A stretch of 64,000 nt of DNA from Pararoseomonas baculiformis (lineage in GTDB: Bacteria; Pseudomonadota; Alphaproteobacteria; Acetobacterales; Acetobacteraceae). Each line of letters starts with the position of its first letter. Position 1 is the first letter of the stretch. A program made the translations under genes and the position numbers. Shown here piece by piece: positions 40,218 through 49,021 of the stretch. Under the pieces are notes generated by a model. That model was not told where the DNA came from. It saw only the letters and a program-made list of their open reading frames with translations, and did not search any database. Where the stretch lies: assembly GCF_017813395.1 (NCBI RefSeq), contig NZ_JAGIZB010000002.1, forward strand, positions 248,001 through 312,000, in the 5' to 3' direction.

Positions 40218-42728
40218 TCAGCGCCCGCCGCGCGGCAGGGCGTAGGCGATTACGGAGTCTCCCGCCTTGGTGCCGAGGGAGCCGTGCCCACCCGCCGAGA
40301 CCAGAACATATTGCCGGCCGTCCCGGCCGAGATAGGTCATCGGCGTCGCCTGGCCTCCAGCTGGCAGGCGGGCCTTCCAAAGCTCCCGCCCGTTGGTCAC
40401 GTCATAGGCCCGCAGGTAGTAGTCGATCGTGCCGGAGAGGAAGGCTACGCCGCCCGCGGTCATGATCGGGCCGCCCAGGCTGGGCACGCCCATGGGGAAG
40501 GGCAGCGGGACCGGCGCCGCATCCCGGGTGGTGCCATTCTTGTGGCGCCACAGGACCTGCCCGGTCGTCAGGTCGGCGCCCGCCACATAGCCCCAGGGCG
40601 GCTCCTGGCAGGGCAGGCCGAGCACGGAGGTGAAGGGGTAGAGCTTCACCGCATAGGGCGCGCCGAAATTCTCGTTCAGCGCGGGCAGGCTGCCCTCCGG
40701 CCGCTCTCCGCCCTGCACGTAGAGCGTGGTGTCATCCTGCCGCGGCACGAGCTGCGAGACGAAGGCGAGATAGGCCGGCGTGGTGAAGGCCACCTGGCGA
40801 CGCGGATCCACCGCGATGCTGCCCCAGTTGAACACGCCGAAATTGCCGGGATAGACGAGCGTGCCCTGCAGGGAAGGCGGGGTGTACCGGCCTTCGTAGC
40901 GCAGGCGCTTCAGCGCGATGCGGCAGGCCAGCTGGTCATACATGGTCGCGCCCCACATCTCCGCGCCCGTCAGCGGCGGCGGGTCGAAGGACAGGCGCGA
41001 CACGGGCTGGGTCGGCGCGGTGCGGTCCGGCGGCACCGCGCCTTGCGGCACCGCGGCCTCGTTCACCGGCAGGATGGGCTGGCCCGTCTCACGGTTCAGC
41101 ACGTAGATCTCGCCCTGCTTGGTCGGCTGCAGCAGCGCGGGAACGCGGCGGCCCTCGATGGTGAGGTCCATCAGGCTCGGCTGGGAGGGAACGTCGTAGT
41201 CCCAGAGGTCGTGATGCACGGTCTGGAACACCCAGCGTAGCTGACCCGTGGCGAGATCGAGCGCCACGACGGAGGAGGCGAAGCGCTCCGTGTTCGGGCT
41301 GCGATTGGCGCCCCACTGGTCCGGCGGCTGGTTGCCGAAGGGGATATAGACCATGCCCAACGCCTCATCGACGCTGGAGATGGACCAGCTGTTCGGGGTG
41401 CTCGGCACATAGGTCTGGCCGGGCGGCAACGGGGCGGTCGTGTCCGGGTTGCCGGGATCGAAGTTCCAGACCAGGGCGCCCGTATCGGCGTCAAAGGCGC
41501 GGATCACGCCCGCCGGCTCGGAGACGGAGACATTGTCCAGTACCGTGCCGCCGATGATGACGAGGTTCCGCGCCACCACCGGCGGGGAGGTGGAGTAGTA
41601 ACCGCCCGGCTTCACATTCGGCATGTTGGCCCAGAGATTGACCTGCCCGCCTTCACCGAAGCTGGTGCAGACGCCCCCGCTCTCCGGGTCCAGCGCGATC
41701 AGGCGGCCATCCGCGGTGGGCATGAAGAGCTTGCGCGGACAGGAGGCGACGGTGCGAGCCCCATCCGCCGCAGCGGGCAGGTTCAGCGGCGGCGGCGCCT
41801 GCTCGGGCCGGGCCTGCACCTCCTGGCCCGTGGGGGCGCCGGAGGGAGGCCCGGCGGGCGCGGCCGGGGCCTGCGCGGTGCCTCCGGCTGCCTGATAATA
41901 GGAAAGGCCGCGGCAGGTCAGGTGCTGCAGCGCCAGCTCGTTCTGGATCTTTGGGTCATAGCGCCAGATCTCGCGCCCCGTATCCCCGTCCAGCGCGATG
42001 ACGTTCTGATGCGGCGTGCAGAGGAAAAGCCGGTCCCCGATCTTCAGCGGCGTCACCTCGAATGTGGTCTCCACCGGATCGCCGGGGCGGCCGCGGACAT
42101 CGCCGGTGTGGTAGGTCCATGCCACCTCCAGCTGGCTCGCATTCGCGGGCGTGATCTGGTCCAGCGGCGAGTAGCGCTGGCCGAAGCCGGTACGGCCATA
42201 GGCGTGCCACTCGCCCGGCGGCACCTCGCCCGTTCCGGCGGCGGCCTCGGCCCGGGCCTGCGACAAGGCGCCCTCGACCCTGTGCGGGTCGTTCAGCAGG
42301 GCCGCGGCCCCCGTCACGAGCGCGATGAGGAGCGTGGCGGACAGCGCCAGGCCCCCGCCGCGGAAGGCCGTGACCCGCCGCTCCCCGGAGGCGCCACCGA
42401 GGCGCCGGGTGATCCAGGGGGTGAGCAGGGCAAGGCCCACCAGGAAGACCACGTCGCCCCGTGCAGCAAGGGGCCACCAGTCCAACCCGGCTTCCCAGAC
42501 CGCCCAGGCCAGCGTGCCGAGCGTGAGGAGAGCGTAGAGCCACAGGGCTGAGGAGCTGCGCCGCCAGAGCAGGAGGGCGGTGGCCAACATCAGAAGCCCG
42601 ACGACGAGATAGTACCAAGAGCCGCCGAGCGCGGCGAGCCAGAGGCCTCCTCCCGCCGCGCCCAGGCCCAGCAGGCCCAGAAGGATCGCCATGATGGCGG
42701 GGCCATAGCCCCTTCTTGCTTCCTGCAT
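40218..42728 (-). CDS. Membrane-bound PQQ-dependent dehydrogenase (glucose/quinate/shikimate type)
   Basis: An 836-residue quinoprotein. Five hydrophobic helices at ~10-150 anchor it in the inner membrane, and an eight-bladed periplasmic propeller follows (TPLKIGDRLFLCTPHQNVIALD, ...VPSTPNSWSISSVDEALG, ...FQTVHHDLWDYDVPSQPSL). It oxidises polyols or sugars and passes electrons to ubiquinone. Glucose (Gcd) and quinate enzymes share this layout, so I give no symbol. Residues ~277-323 form an Ala/Pro/Gln-rich insertion not typical of E. coli Gcd. No PQQ synthesis genes lie in the window. GGAGAG precedes the ATG. Confidence 0.92.
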   Translation of the reverse strand: MQEARRGYGPAIMAILLGLLGLGAAGGGLWLAALGGSWYYLVVGLLMLATALLLWRRSSSALWLYALLTLGTLAWAVWEAGLDWWPLAARGDVVFLVGLALLTPWITRRLGGASGERRVTAFRGGGLALSATLLIALVTGAAALLNDPHRVEGALSQARAEAAAGTGEVPPGEWHAYGRTGFGQRYSPLDQITPANASQLEVAWTYHTGDVRGRPGDPVETTFEVTPLKIGDRLFLCTPHQNVIALDGDTGREIWRYDPKIQNELALQHLTCRGLSYYQAAGGTAQAPAAPAGPPSGAPTGQEVQARPEQAPPPLNLPAAADGARTVASCPRKLFMPTADGRLIALDPESGGVCTSFGEGGQVNLWANMPNVKPGGYYSTSPPVVARNLVIIGGTVLDNVSVSEPAGVIRAFDADTGALVWNFDPGNPDTTAPLPPGQTYVPSTPNSWSISSVDEALGMVYIPFGNQPPDQWGANRSPNTERFASSVVALDLATGQLRWVFQTVHHDLWDYDVPSQPSLMDLTIEGRRVPALLQPTKQGEIYVLNRETGQPILPVNEAAVPQGAVPPDRTAPTQPVSRLSFDPPPLTGAEMWGATMYDQLACRIALKRLRYEGRYTPPSLQGTLVYPGNFGVFNWGSIAVDPRRQVAFTTPAYLAFVSQLVPRQDDTTLYVQGGERPEGSLPALNENFGAPYAVKLYPFTSVLGLPCQEPPWGYVAGADLTTGQVLWRHKNGTTRDAAPVPLPFPMGVPSLGGPIMTAGGVAFLSGTIDYYLRAYDVTNGRELWKARLPAGGQATPMTYLGRDGRQYVLVSAGGHGSLGTKAGDSVIAYALPRGGR

Positions 42729-43106
42729 CGCTCGCTCTCCGTTGCGGCGCCGAAGCGTCGTATTCAGGGAAACCAGGGCGGCCGCTGGCCGGGCTCGGTA
42801 AGAGGCGCTTTGGCCACCCTTATGGATTTGCAGCGGCGGGATGGCTGCGCGCCACAGGGCAGGAAAGATCGCGGTGCGGGCTCATGCCGCGCAGGGGTTC
42901 CGCGCGTGCCGTCTCGCATCGCCGGCAGGCTGTCGTGCAGGCGCGGCCATGGCCATGCCCGGGGAGCAGAGCGGATGGTTGCCGCCGGTCCTGCGCCACC
43001 TGCTTCCCCCACTCCGGAATCGGTGCGGGCGGTGCATGACCACCTGGGGCCCCAACGCTCCTGCGGCGCTGGGGTTTACTCCGGCCGGCCTGCGCACCAG
43101 CCGCTG
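42729..43106. other. Intergenic stretch upstream of the PQQ dehydrogenase
   Basis: I see no credible gene here on either strand. Its left side must hold the dehydrogenase promoter, but I cannot pick -35/-10 boxes with confidence. At 43050-43074 CCCCAACGC and GCGCTGGGG pair, with a full stem including one G-U when read on the minus strand; it lies 33 bp after the stop of the membrane protein gene at 43107 and may terminate it. Confidence 0.5.
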
Positions 43107-43865
43107 TTACTGCACCGCGACGAGCAGGGCACCGTAGATGGTGGCGCCGAACACGAAGGCGCCGAAGCGGCTCTTTCGTTCCTCCGGCAACTCTTCCTTC
43201 ATCACGTTCAGCACCACCCCGCCTGCCAGGAAGGCGAAGAGCGCATCGACCATCGGGCGCGGGATCTCGACCAGCCAGCCGATCAGCCAGCCCAGCATGA
43301 CCCCGGCGGCCAGCACCCAGCGGGCAGTCCGGTCGTAACGGTCCCGGTGCTCAAGCCGCATGCCGTAGTCGCTGGAGAGGAAGTGCAGCGCCATGGCCCC
43401 GCCATACAGCAGCAGCGACAGCGTCCCGCTCTCCTCCCGGTGCAGGAGGAGATAGCCGATGATCAGGCTGTAGGTCGCGAAACTTCCCACATGCAGCCAG
43501 AACACGCCCGGCCCGTGTTCCTCCTCCTCTGTTTCCTTCCGGCTGAGCCGGACACGCCGCTCCACGCCATAGAAGGCGACCAGCCCGGCGAGCGCGATCA
43601 GGAAGTACCGCACCTCGGATTCGGCGCCGTCGCGGTGATGGGCCGCCGCTAGGTCGGGCAGCAGGTGCAGGAAAATGTAGGCGGTCGAGGCGCCGCCGGC
43701 GGCGGACAGCCATCGGCTGCGGGGAACGCCGTCAAGGAACCGCATGGCGCCGACGAAGAGATGCACCGCCGCAAGGCCGCATGCGATGGCGAAGGCTAAC
43801 AGGGGCAGAGACAAGCGCTCTCTCCGCTCATCGTGGTGGTGATCGGAAACCGCTGGTGCGGCCAT
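43107..43865 (-). CDS. Multi-pass membrane protein, ZIP-like features
   Basis: A 252-residue protein with about seven hydrophobic helices. The N-terminus has a His cluster (SDHHHDERRE), and helix 2 is followed by IFLHLLPDLAAAHHRDG, reminiscent of metal-binding helices in ZIP transporters. A second pattern is AMALHFLSSDYGMRLEHRDRYD. The length suits a ZIP-like protein, but I cannot confirm the family. GGGGGA precedes the ATG at 43865. It is divergent from the small membrane gene at 43925. Confidence 0.72.
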   Translation of the reverse strand: MAAPAVSDHHHDERRERLSLPLLAFAIACGLAAVHLFVGAMRFLDGVPRSRWLSAAGGASTAYIFLHLLPDLAAAHHRDGAESEVRYFLIALAGLVAFYGVERRVRLSRKETEEEEHGPGVFWLHVGSFATYSLIIGYLLLHREESGTLSLLLYGGAMALHFLSSDYGMRLEHRDRYDRTARWVLAAGVMLGWLIGWLVEIPRPMVDALFAFLAGGVVLNVMKEELPEERKSRFGAFVFGATIYGALLVAVQ

Positions 43866-43924
43866 TGGTTCCCCCGGTGCCGGGCAGCGCCGGCGATGCC
43901 GCGCTGCGGGAAGGGAGGCGAGGC

Positions 43925-44335
43925 ATGCAGGTCAGCACGGAAGGACGGCGGATCGCTTGGGGGCTGCACGCCGCCACGATGCTGGCGGTGACGCTGTGGC
44001 TTGCCCTGATGGTCATCCCGCGCGCAATCGACCGTGAGAGGGGCGGCGACCTCGCTGCGCTTTTCGTGATCGCCTGCATCGGGATTGGGCTCGGCGCGCT
44101 CTGGAAAGTGGCCGAGTGGGGATTTGACCAGCTCGCTTCTGGCGATGTCACCAAGGGCAAGCACGACACCATCATCGACATCGTTATGGACGGCCTCGGC
44201 GCCGCCGGCGCGCCTGCCCTGGCGCTTCGATTGAGCCGCCCGGCCCCGCGGCAGGCCGGAGCAACACCGGCCGGGCCTGCACATATCGGTGCCCTGCGCC
44301 GAACACAGGAGGGCGAGGCCCATGTTCTTCGATAA
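43925..44335 (+). CDS. Small membrane protein
   Basis: A 136-residue protein with two hydrophobic helices (~17-35 and ~45-62), then EWGFDQLASGDVTKGKHDTIIDIVMD and another hydrophobic stretch. The segment DTIIDIVMDGLGA resembles the end of YjdF/DUF2238 membrane proteins, which is my best but weak guess. GGGAGG precedes the ATG at 43925. Its last 14 bases overlap the DUF421 gene, so the two are translationally linked. No function is assigned. Confidence 0.68.
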   Translation: MQVSTEGRRIAWGLHAATMLAVTLWLALMVIPRAIDRERGGDLAALFVIACIGIGLGALWKVAEWGFDQLASGDVTKGKHDTIIDIVMDGLGAAGAPALALRLSRPAPRQAGATPAGPAHIGALRRTQEGEAHVLR

Positions 44336-44855
44336 CTGGTTCGGAATCCTCCGCGTTCTGGTGGTTGGCACGCTCGCCTACTCGGCGCTGGTGGTCACGC
44401 TTCGCATCTCCGGCAAACGAACACTGGCTAAGCTCAACGCTTTCGACCTGGTGGTCACGGTGGCCCTGGGCTCCACCCTGGCCTCGGTGCTGCTGACCGA
44501 ATCCGTGGCGCTGCTGGAAGGGATCACGGCCTTCGCGCTGCTGGTGGGGCTCCAATACGTCGTTGCCTGGTTTTCGGTGCGCTCCAAGCGATTTAGCGAG
44601 GCCGTGAAGTCCGAGCCCACGCTTCTGCTGCATCGCGGGCGCTTCCTGGAGGGAAGCCTGCGGGAGCAACGCGTGACGCGTGAGGAGATCCTGGCCTCGC
44701 TGCGGGGGGCGGGGGCGGCGGAGCCCGCCGACGTGGCCGCGGTGGTGCTGGAGACCGATGGCAGCATGAGCGTGATCAAGAACCCGCCCCCCGAGGGTTC
44801 CCGCGGGACGCTGGAGAGCGTCCGCACCGTGCAAGCGCCGGAAGGGGCCGGGTAG
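44322..44855 (+). CDS. DUF421 (YetF-like) membrane protein
   Basis: A 177-residue DUF421 protein. Three N-terminal helices (~8-85) include the diagnostic LRISGKRTLAKLNAFDLVVTVALGS. A cytosolic domain follows with LLHRGRFLEGSLREQRVTREEILASLR. In spore-formers relatives (SpoVAF-associated, YetF) act in germination complexes; in other bacteria the role is unknown. It overlaps the previous gene and lies 4 bp before a DUF2254 gene, so three membrane genes form one operon. Confidence 0.88.
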   Translation: MFFDNWFGILRVLVVGTLAYSALVVTLRISGKRTLAKLNAFDLVVTVALGSTLASVLLTESVALLEGITAFALLVGLQYVVAWFSVRSKRFSEAVKSEPTLLLHRGRFLEGSLREQRVTREEILASLRGAGAAEPADVAAVVLETDGSMSVIKNPPPEGSRGTLESVRTVQAPEGAG

Positions 44856-44859
44856 GGCG

Positions 44860-46140
44860 GTGACCAGCCGTATACGGGACTGGCTGGAAAGGCTGGGCGA
44901 CGCCTTCTGGATCCGGCCTGCCGCTCTCGTGCTGCTGGGCATCCTGCTCGGCGAGGCCGCGGTGCTGGCGGAACAGAAGGAGCTTTCCCCATCCTGGCTG
45001 CCGGAAAGCTGGGTATATGCGGGGGGCGAGGCCGGGGCGCGTGCCATGTTGGGCGCCGTCGCCGGATCCATGATCGGCGTCGCCGGCACCACCTTCTCGA
45101 TCACCGTCGCGGCCCTCTCCCTCGCCTCGGGGCAGATGGGGCCGCGCCTGCTCCGCAACTTCGTGCGCGATCCGGGGAACCAGCTTGTCCTCGGGGTGTT
45201 CCTGGGGACCTTCGCCTACGCGCTGGTGGTTCTCCGCACCGTGCGCTCGGTGGAGGAGGTGGCTTTCGTGCCCCATCTCGGGATCACGGGCGCCCTCATG
45301 CTCGCGATCCTCTGCACGGGCACGCTGGTCTGGTTCGTCCACCACGTCGCCTCCGGCATCAATATCGAGACCGTGATCGACATGGTGCATGAGGAGCTCT
45401 CATCGGCCATCCGGAGGCTCAGCCAGGACGAGCCGCCCGTGCTTGATGAGGGGGTGCCACGCGGCGAACCGGTCGTGATCCGCCGTCAGGGCTATCTGCG
45501 CTCCGTGGATGTGGACGGGCTGGCGGACTGGGCCGCGGAGCACGGCGCCACCCTTGTCGTGCTGGTTCGCCCGGGCGACTACCTGCTGCCCGGCGTGCCC
45601 GTAGCGGAAGTGCAGGGGGACGTGGCGGCGGAGGAGGTTGAGCAGGCGGTCGATGGCGCGCTTTCCCTCGGTGCGCGCCAGGCGGCAGCGCAGGACCTAG
45701 AATTTGCCGTGCGCCAGCTGGTGGAAGTCGCTGTGCGGGCCCTGTCCCCGGGAACGAATGATCCCTTCACGGCCGCCGCGGTGATCGAGCGCCTCGGCGC
45801 GACCCTCTGCGAAATCGTGCCGCTCCACCTGCCCGGCGGCGTGGCGATCCGGGATGGCCGGGCGGTGCTGCACCGGAAGGTGACCGACTATGACGGCCTC
45901 TGCGATTCCATGTTCCACCTGATCCGGCAGAACGGCGCTGCATCGGCGATGGTGATCATCCGCATTGTCGAGACCCTCGGGCGGGTGATGCTGGCCGAGG
46001 GCCGGCCGGAGCGCCGCGCCGCCCTGATCCGCCACGCGCGCCTGGCGGTCGAGGCCGGCCGCCAGACGATCAAGGACCCGGCGGGGCTCCGGGACCTGGA
46101 GAACTACTACGCCGCCCTCCAGCAATCCCGCCCGGGCTGA
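44860..46140 (+). CDS. DUF2254 membrane protein
   Basis: A 426-residue DUF2254 protein. Four hydrophobic helices occupy ~20-165, with the family block GSMIGVAGTTFSITVAALSLASGQMGPRLLRNF. The cytosolic C-terminal part includes RALSPGTNDPFTAAAVIERLG, also conserved. The function is unknown. It starts with GTG four bases after the DUF421 stop. A perfect hairpin spans its stop codon. Confidence 0.88.
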   Translation: MTSRIRDWLERLGDAFWIRPAALVLLGILLGEAAVLAEQKELSPSWLPESWVYAGGEAGARAMLGAVAGSMIGVAGTTFSITVAALSLASGQMGPRLLRNFVRDPGNQLVLGVFLGTFAYALVVLRTVRSVEEVAFVPHLGITGALMLAILCTGTLVWFVHHVASGINIETVIDMVHEELSSAIRRLSQDEPPVLDEGVPRGEPVVIRRQGYLRSVDVDGLADWAAEHGATLVVLVRPGDYLLPGVPVAEVQGDVAAEEVEQAVDGALSLGARQAAAQDLEFAVRQLVEVAVRALSPGTNDPFTAAAVIERLGATLCEIVPLHLPGGVAIRDGRAVLHRKVTDYDGLCDSMFHLIRQNGAASAMVIIRIVETLGRVMLAEGRPERRAALIRHARLAVEAGRQTIKDPAGLRDLENYYAALQQSRPG

Positions 46141-46151
46141 AGCCGGGCGGG
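46127..46151. terminator. Hairpin over the DUF2254 stop codon
   Basis: CCCGCCCGG and CCGGGCGGG form a perfect 9-bp stem with a 7-base loop that contains the TGA stop. It lies in a 29-bp gap between convergent genes and can act in both directions. No U-tract is visible. Confidence 0.6.
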
Positions 46152-46169
46152 GCTAAACCAAGCGCCCGG

Positions 46170-46673
46170 TCATCCCCGGCGCCAGCGACGCAGGGCGCGG
46201 GATGCCTCCGGCAGGGCAAGCGCCACCGAGAGGACCGAGACGAGGGTGGCGGTCTGGCAATAGGCGCAGAGCGCCTCGTTCTCCTCCCACTCCTCCCGGG
46301 CGAGCTTGAGGTTGGTCCCGACATCGAAGAGCGTCTTCGCGGCCAGCGCGATGGGCAACAGCGGCCTGCGCTCCGCCCGGTTGCGGCCCCCGGCGGCGGC
46401 GAGCGCGGCGGTGGCGGCATAGGTGGCCACCATCAGGAAGGCGTCCGGCACCTGCAGGCGCTTATAGGCATAATCCGAGGCGTTCACGCGTTCGGAGTCG
46501 AAGGGGCCGACGGGCGGGTCAGGCAGGCGGCGCAGGATCCCGGTCTGGTAGAGCGCAACCACCTGCCCGATCGCGACCCCGAAAAGCGAGAGGCCCACCA
46601 GCCAGCGCCGGCGCCGCAGGTCGGGGTCGCTGCGCAGGCGAAGGTCACGGCTGAGCTGGGACGGGCTGGGCAT
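46170..46673 (-). CDS. VKOR-like membrane protein
   Basis: A 167-residue membrane protein with about four hydrophobic helices. It contains a single CxxC in NEALCAYCQTATLVSVLSV, the pattern of the vitamin K epoxide reductase active site, preceded by ASDYAYKRLQVPDAFL. The loop-cysteine pair of canonical VKOR is missing, so if it is a VKOR relative it would have to exchange electrons differently. CGGAGAG precedes the ATG. It ends tail to tail with the DUF2254 gene. Confidence 0.68.
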   Translation of the reverse strand: MPSPSQLSRDLRLRSDPDLRRRRWLVGLSLFGVAIGQVVALYQTGILRRLPDPPVGPFDSERVNASDYAYKRLQVPDAFLMVATYAATAALAAAGGRNRAERRPLLPIALAAKTLFDVGTNLKLAREEWEENEALCAYCQTATLVSVLSVALALPEASRALRRWRRG

Positions 46674-46736
46674 GGCGCTCTCCGGTTCGCGGCGGAGGAA
46701 CGCCCTGGCCGGGCCGCTGTTGCATCGGCAGCGCGC

Positions 46737-47561
46737 CTATCCTCCCCGTTGCGCGGGGGCTCGACTGAGCCGTTGCGCCTCGCGCGGGCGCCAGTCATCC
46801 CGCTGCGCCCGGAAGGGCATGGCGAGGGACGGCCGCAGCGCTGTTTCGGCCGGATCGCGATAGGCCGGCACCCCGATCCGGAGATCCCGCTGCGCCACAT
46901 CCAGGCGGAAGGTCCCGTGCAGCCGGTCCCAGAAGCTCAGCCCGCTCGACCAGTTGGAATCCGTCTCCTCGCGAACGGTGGAGTGGTGGATGCCGTGCAT
47001 GCGCGGTGTGGTGAGCACCAGGGCAAGGACCCGCTCCAGCCGGGCGGGCAGGCGCAGGTTGGAGTGGTGGAAGAGAACGGAAAGGAAGAAGAAGCCCTGC
47101 CAGGCCCGCAGGGCGCGGGGCGAGACGCCGAGCAGCGCCACCTGCGCCGCGCGCCAGGGCACGGAAACCAGCATGTCCACCGCGTGGAAGCGAAGCGCCG
47201 TCGAGGCGTCGAGATCAAGGTCGATGTGGTGGACCAGGTGCAGGCGCCAGAGCGCCGGAACCTTGTGGGTCAGCACGTGCCAGAGATAGATCGTGTAGTC
47301 CATCAGCAGGAAGGCGGCCGCGTCGCGCGCCCAGGCCGGGAGGGGCAGGCATTGCGCGAGCCCGCGTCGCCGCCCTTCCGCATGCCGGGCGAGGCGGCGG
47401 GTCACCGGTCCCTCCACCGCGGCCACGACGGCCATGCTGAGCGCACCCATGGCGAGGTTGCGAAGGGTGCGCGCCGGCTCCGCCTGCCCGCGCCGCCGCA
47501 GCGGTGCGCGCCGTTCCGCGAGGAATATGGCCCCAGCCGCTAGACCAAGCCCGACCGCCAT
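46737..47561 (-). CDS. Sterol desaturase/fatty acid hydroxylase family protein
   Basis: A protein of about 274 residues with three to four hydrophobic helices and the histidine boxes of integral-membrane di-iron oxygenases: WHVLTHKVPALWRLHLVHH, FHHSNLRLP and MHGIHHSTVREE. Members hydroxylate or desaturate lipids and sterols. I chose the ATG at 47561, which puts the first helix at the N-terminus; an ATG at 47642 in frame is also possible and neither has a strong Shine-Dalgarno. Longer readings upstream run into the divergent glycosyltransferase gene and are not credible. Confidence 0.83.
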   Translation of the reverse strand: MAVGLGLAAGAIFLAERRAPLRRRGQAEPARTLRNLAMGALSMAVVAAVEGPVTRRLARHAEGRRRGLAQCLPLPAWARDAAAFLLMDYTIYLWHVLTHKVPALWRLHLVHHIDLDLDASTALRFHAVDMLVSVPWRAAQVALLGVSPRALRAWQGFFFLSVLFHHSNLRLPARLERVLALVLTTPRMHGIHHSTVREETDSNWSSGLSFWDRLHGTFRLDVAQRDLRIGVPAYRDPAETALRPSLAMPFRAQRDDWRPREAQRLSRAPAQRGG

Positions 47562-47708
47562 GGCCGGCCTAGCCCAGCCCTGCTTTGCAGGATGGGCACG
47601 AAGGGCGAGACTGCCGGGGAAGCGGGCGGAGGCGGGGCGCATGCCAGGCGAGATGAGGGGGCGGGCGCGGGCCGGCAAGGATGCGCGCCATGCCGCCAGG
47701 CCAGGGTC

Positions 47709-48296
47709 GTGATCCAGCCGCCCCGCGTTGCGCTCTTCTCGCGCTACCCCGAACCGGGCCGCGCCAAGACGCGGCTGATCCCCGCCCTGGGGCCGGAAGG
47801 CGCGGCCAACCTGCACCGGCGCCTGACCGAGCGCACCCTCCAGGCCCTGTGTGCCAGCGGGCTGGCGCATGAGCTGCGCCACACGGGGGCGCCGGAGCCT
47901 GCCTTCCGGGCCTGGCTTGGACAGGCGCTGCCCATGGTGGAGCAGGGGGAGGGGGACCTTGGCGCGCGGATGGCGCGGGCGGCGGAGGCCACGCCCGTGA
48001 TCCTCCTCGGTGCCGATCTGCCGGATCTCTCCCCGCGGCATCTCCAGGCGGCGGCCGGGGCGTTGCGGGACCATGCGGCGGTGATCGGCCCGGCCGAGGA
48101 TGGCGGCTACTACCTGCTGGGCCTGCGGGAGCCCATGCCCTTCCTTTTCGAGCCGATGGAATGGGGCACGGCCACGGTCTTCTCCACCACCATGGCGCGC
48201 TTCGCCGCCCATGGGGTCACGCCGGCCCTGCTGGAACCCCTGGCGGACCTCGACCGGCCGGAGGACCTGGCGCGCTGGCCCGGCCTCCTGGCATGA
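47709..48296 (+). CDS. TIGR04282 family glycosyltransferase
   Basis: A 195-residue GT-A-like nucleotidyl/glycosyl transferase. It begins VALFSRYPEPGRAKTRLIPALG, the diagnostic block of TIGR04282, and has LLGADLPDLSPRHL and GPAEDGGYYLLGL. The family is annotated as arsenosugar biosynthesis glycosyltransferase from its association with ArsM/ArsS genes in some genomes; the activity is little tested. The start is the GTG at 47709. It overlaps the next gene by 4 bases (ATGA). Confidence 0.88.
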   Translation: MIQPPRVALFSRYPEPGRAKTRLIPALGPEGAANLHRRLTERTLQALCASGLAHELRHTGAPEPAFRAWLGQALPMVEQGEGDLGARMARAAEATPVILLGADLPDLSPRHLQAAAGALRDHAAVIGPAEDGGYYLLGLREPMPFLFEPMEWGTATVFSTTMARFAAHGVTPALLEPLADLDRPEDLARWPGLLA

Positions 48297-49021
48297 GCGG
48301 CGTCGCCATCGTCATTCCCATGCTGGACGAGGCGCGGAGCCTGCCGCGGCTGCTGCGAAACCTTGCCGCCCTCGATCCCGCGCCGGAGGAGGTGGTGGCC
48401 GTGGATGGCGGCAGCGGCGACGGGTCGGTGGCGATCGCCCGCGCCGGGGGGCTGCGCGTGGTGGAGCATTCCGCGCGCGGCCGCGCGGCGCAGATCAACC
48501 GGGGCGTCGAGGAGGTTTCCGCCCCCATCATCTGCGTGCTCCACGCCGACACCCTTCTGCCCGATGACGCGGTGGCGGTGATCCGGAGAGTGATGGCGGA
48601 GCCGCGCACCGCGCTCGCCGGATTCACGCCGCTCCTCAGCGGGCCGGACACGGTCCGGTGGGGTACGAGCTTCCACAACTGGATCAAGACCTGGTACGCG
48701 CCGCTGCTGTTCCGGCCGCATCTCTTCCTGCGCGGCGGAAGGCTGCTCTTCGGCGACCATGCGATGTTCTTCCGGCGCGCGGATTTCCTGGCGGTCGGCG
48801 GATGCGACACGGGGCTTGCCGTAATGGAGGATGCGGATCTCTGCATCCGCTTCACCGGGCGTGGCCGCATCCGGCTGGTGAACCGCGTCGTGCTCACCTC
48901 GGACCGGCGTGTGGCGGCCTGGGGCGGGCTGCGCGCCAACTGGATCTATCTGCAGGTCGGCCTGCGCTGGGGCTTGGGGATACGGAAGCGCCTGGACCGG
49001 CATTACCCCGATGTGCGCTGA
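48293..49021 (+). CDS. TIGR04283 family glycosyltransferase
   Basis: A 242-residue GT2 glycosyltransferase. VAIVIPMLDEARSLPRLL, then VAVDGGSGDGSVAIAR and VLHADTLLPDDAV (the DxD-like site), and DHAMFFRRADFLAVGG place it in TIGR04283, the usual partner of TIGR04282. The C-terminal amphipathic end suggests membrane association. Its last 19 bases overlap the convergent epimerase gene. Confidence 0.9.
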   Translation: MSGVAIVIPMLDEARSLPRLLRNLAALDPAPEEVVAVDGGSGDGSVAIARAGGLRVVEHSARGRAAQINRGVEEVSAPIICVLHADTLLPDDAVAVIRRVMAEPRTALAGFTPLLSGPDTVRWGTSFHNWIKTWYAPLLFRPHLFLRGGRLLFGDHAMFFRRADFLAVGGCDTGLAVMEDADLCIRFTGRGRIRLVNRVVLTSDRRVAAWGGLRANWIYLQVGLRWGLGIRKRLDRHYPDVR

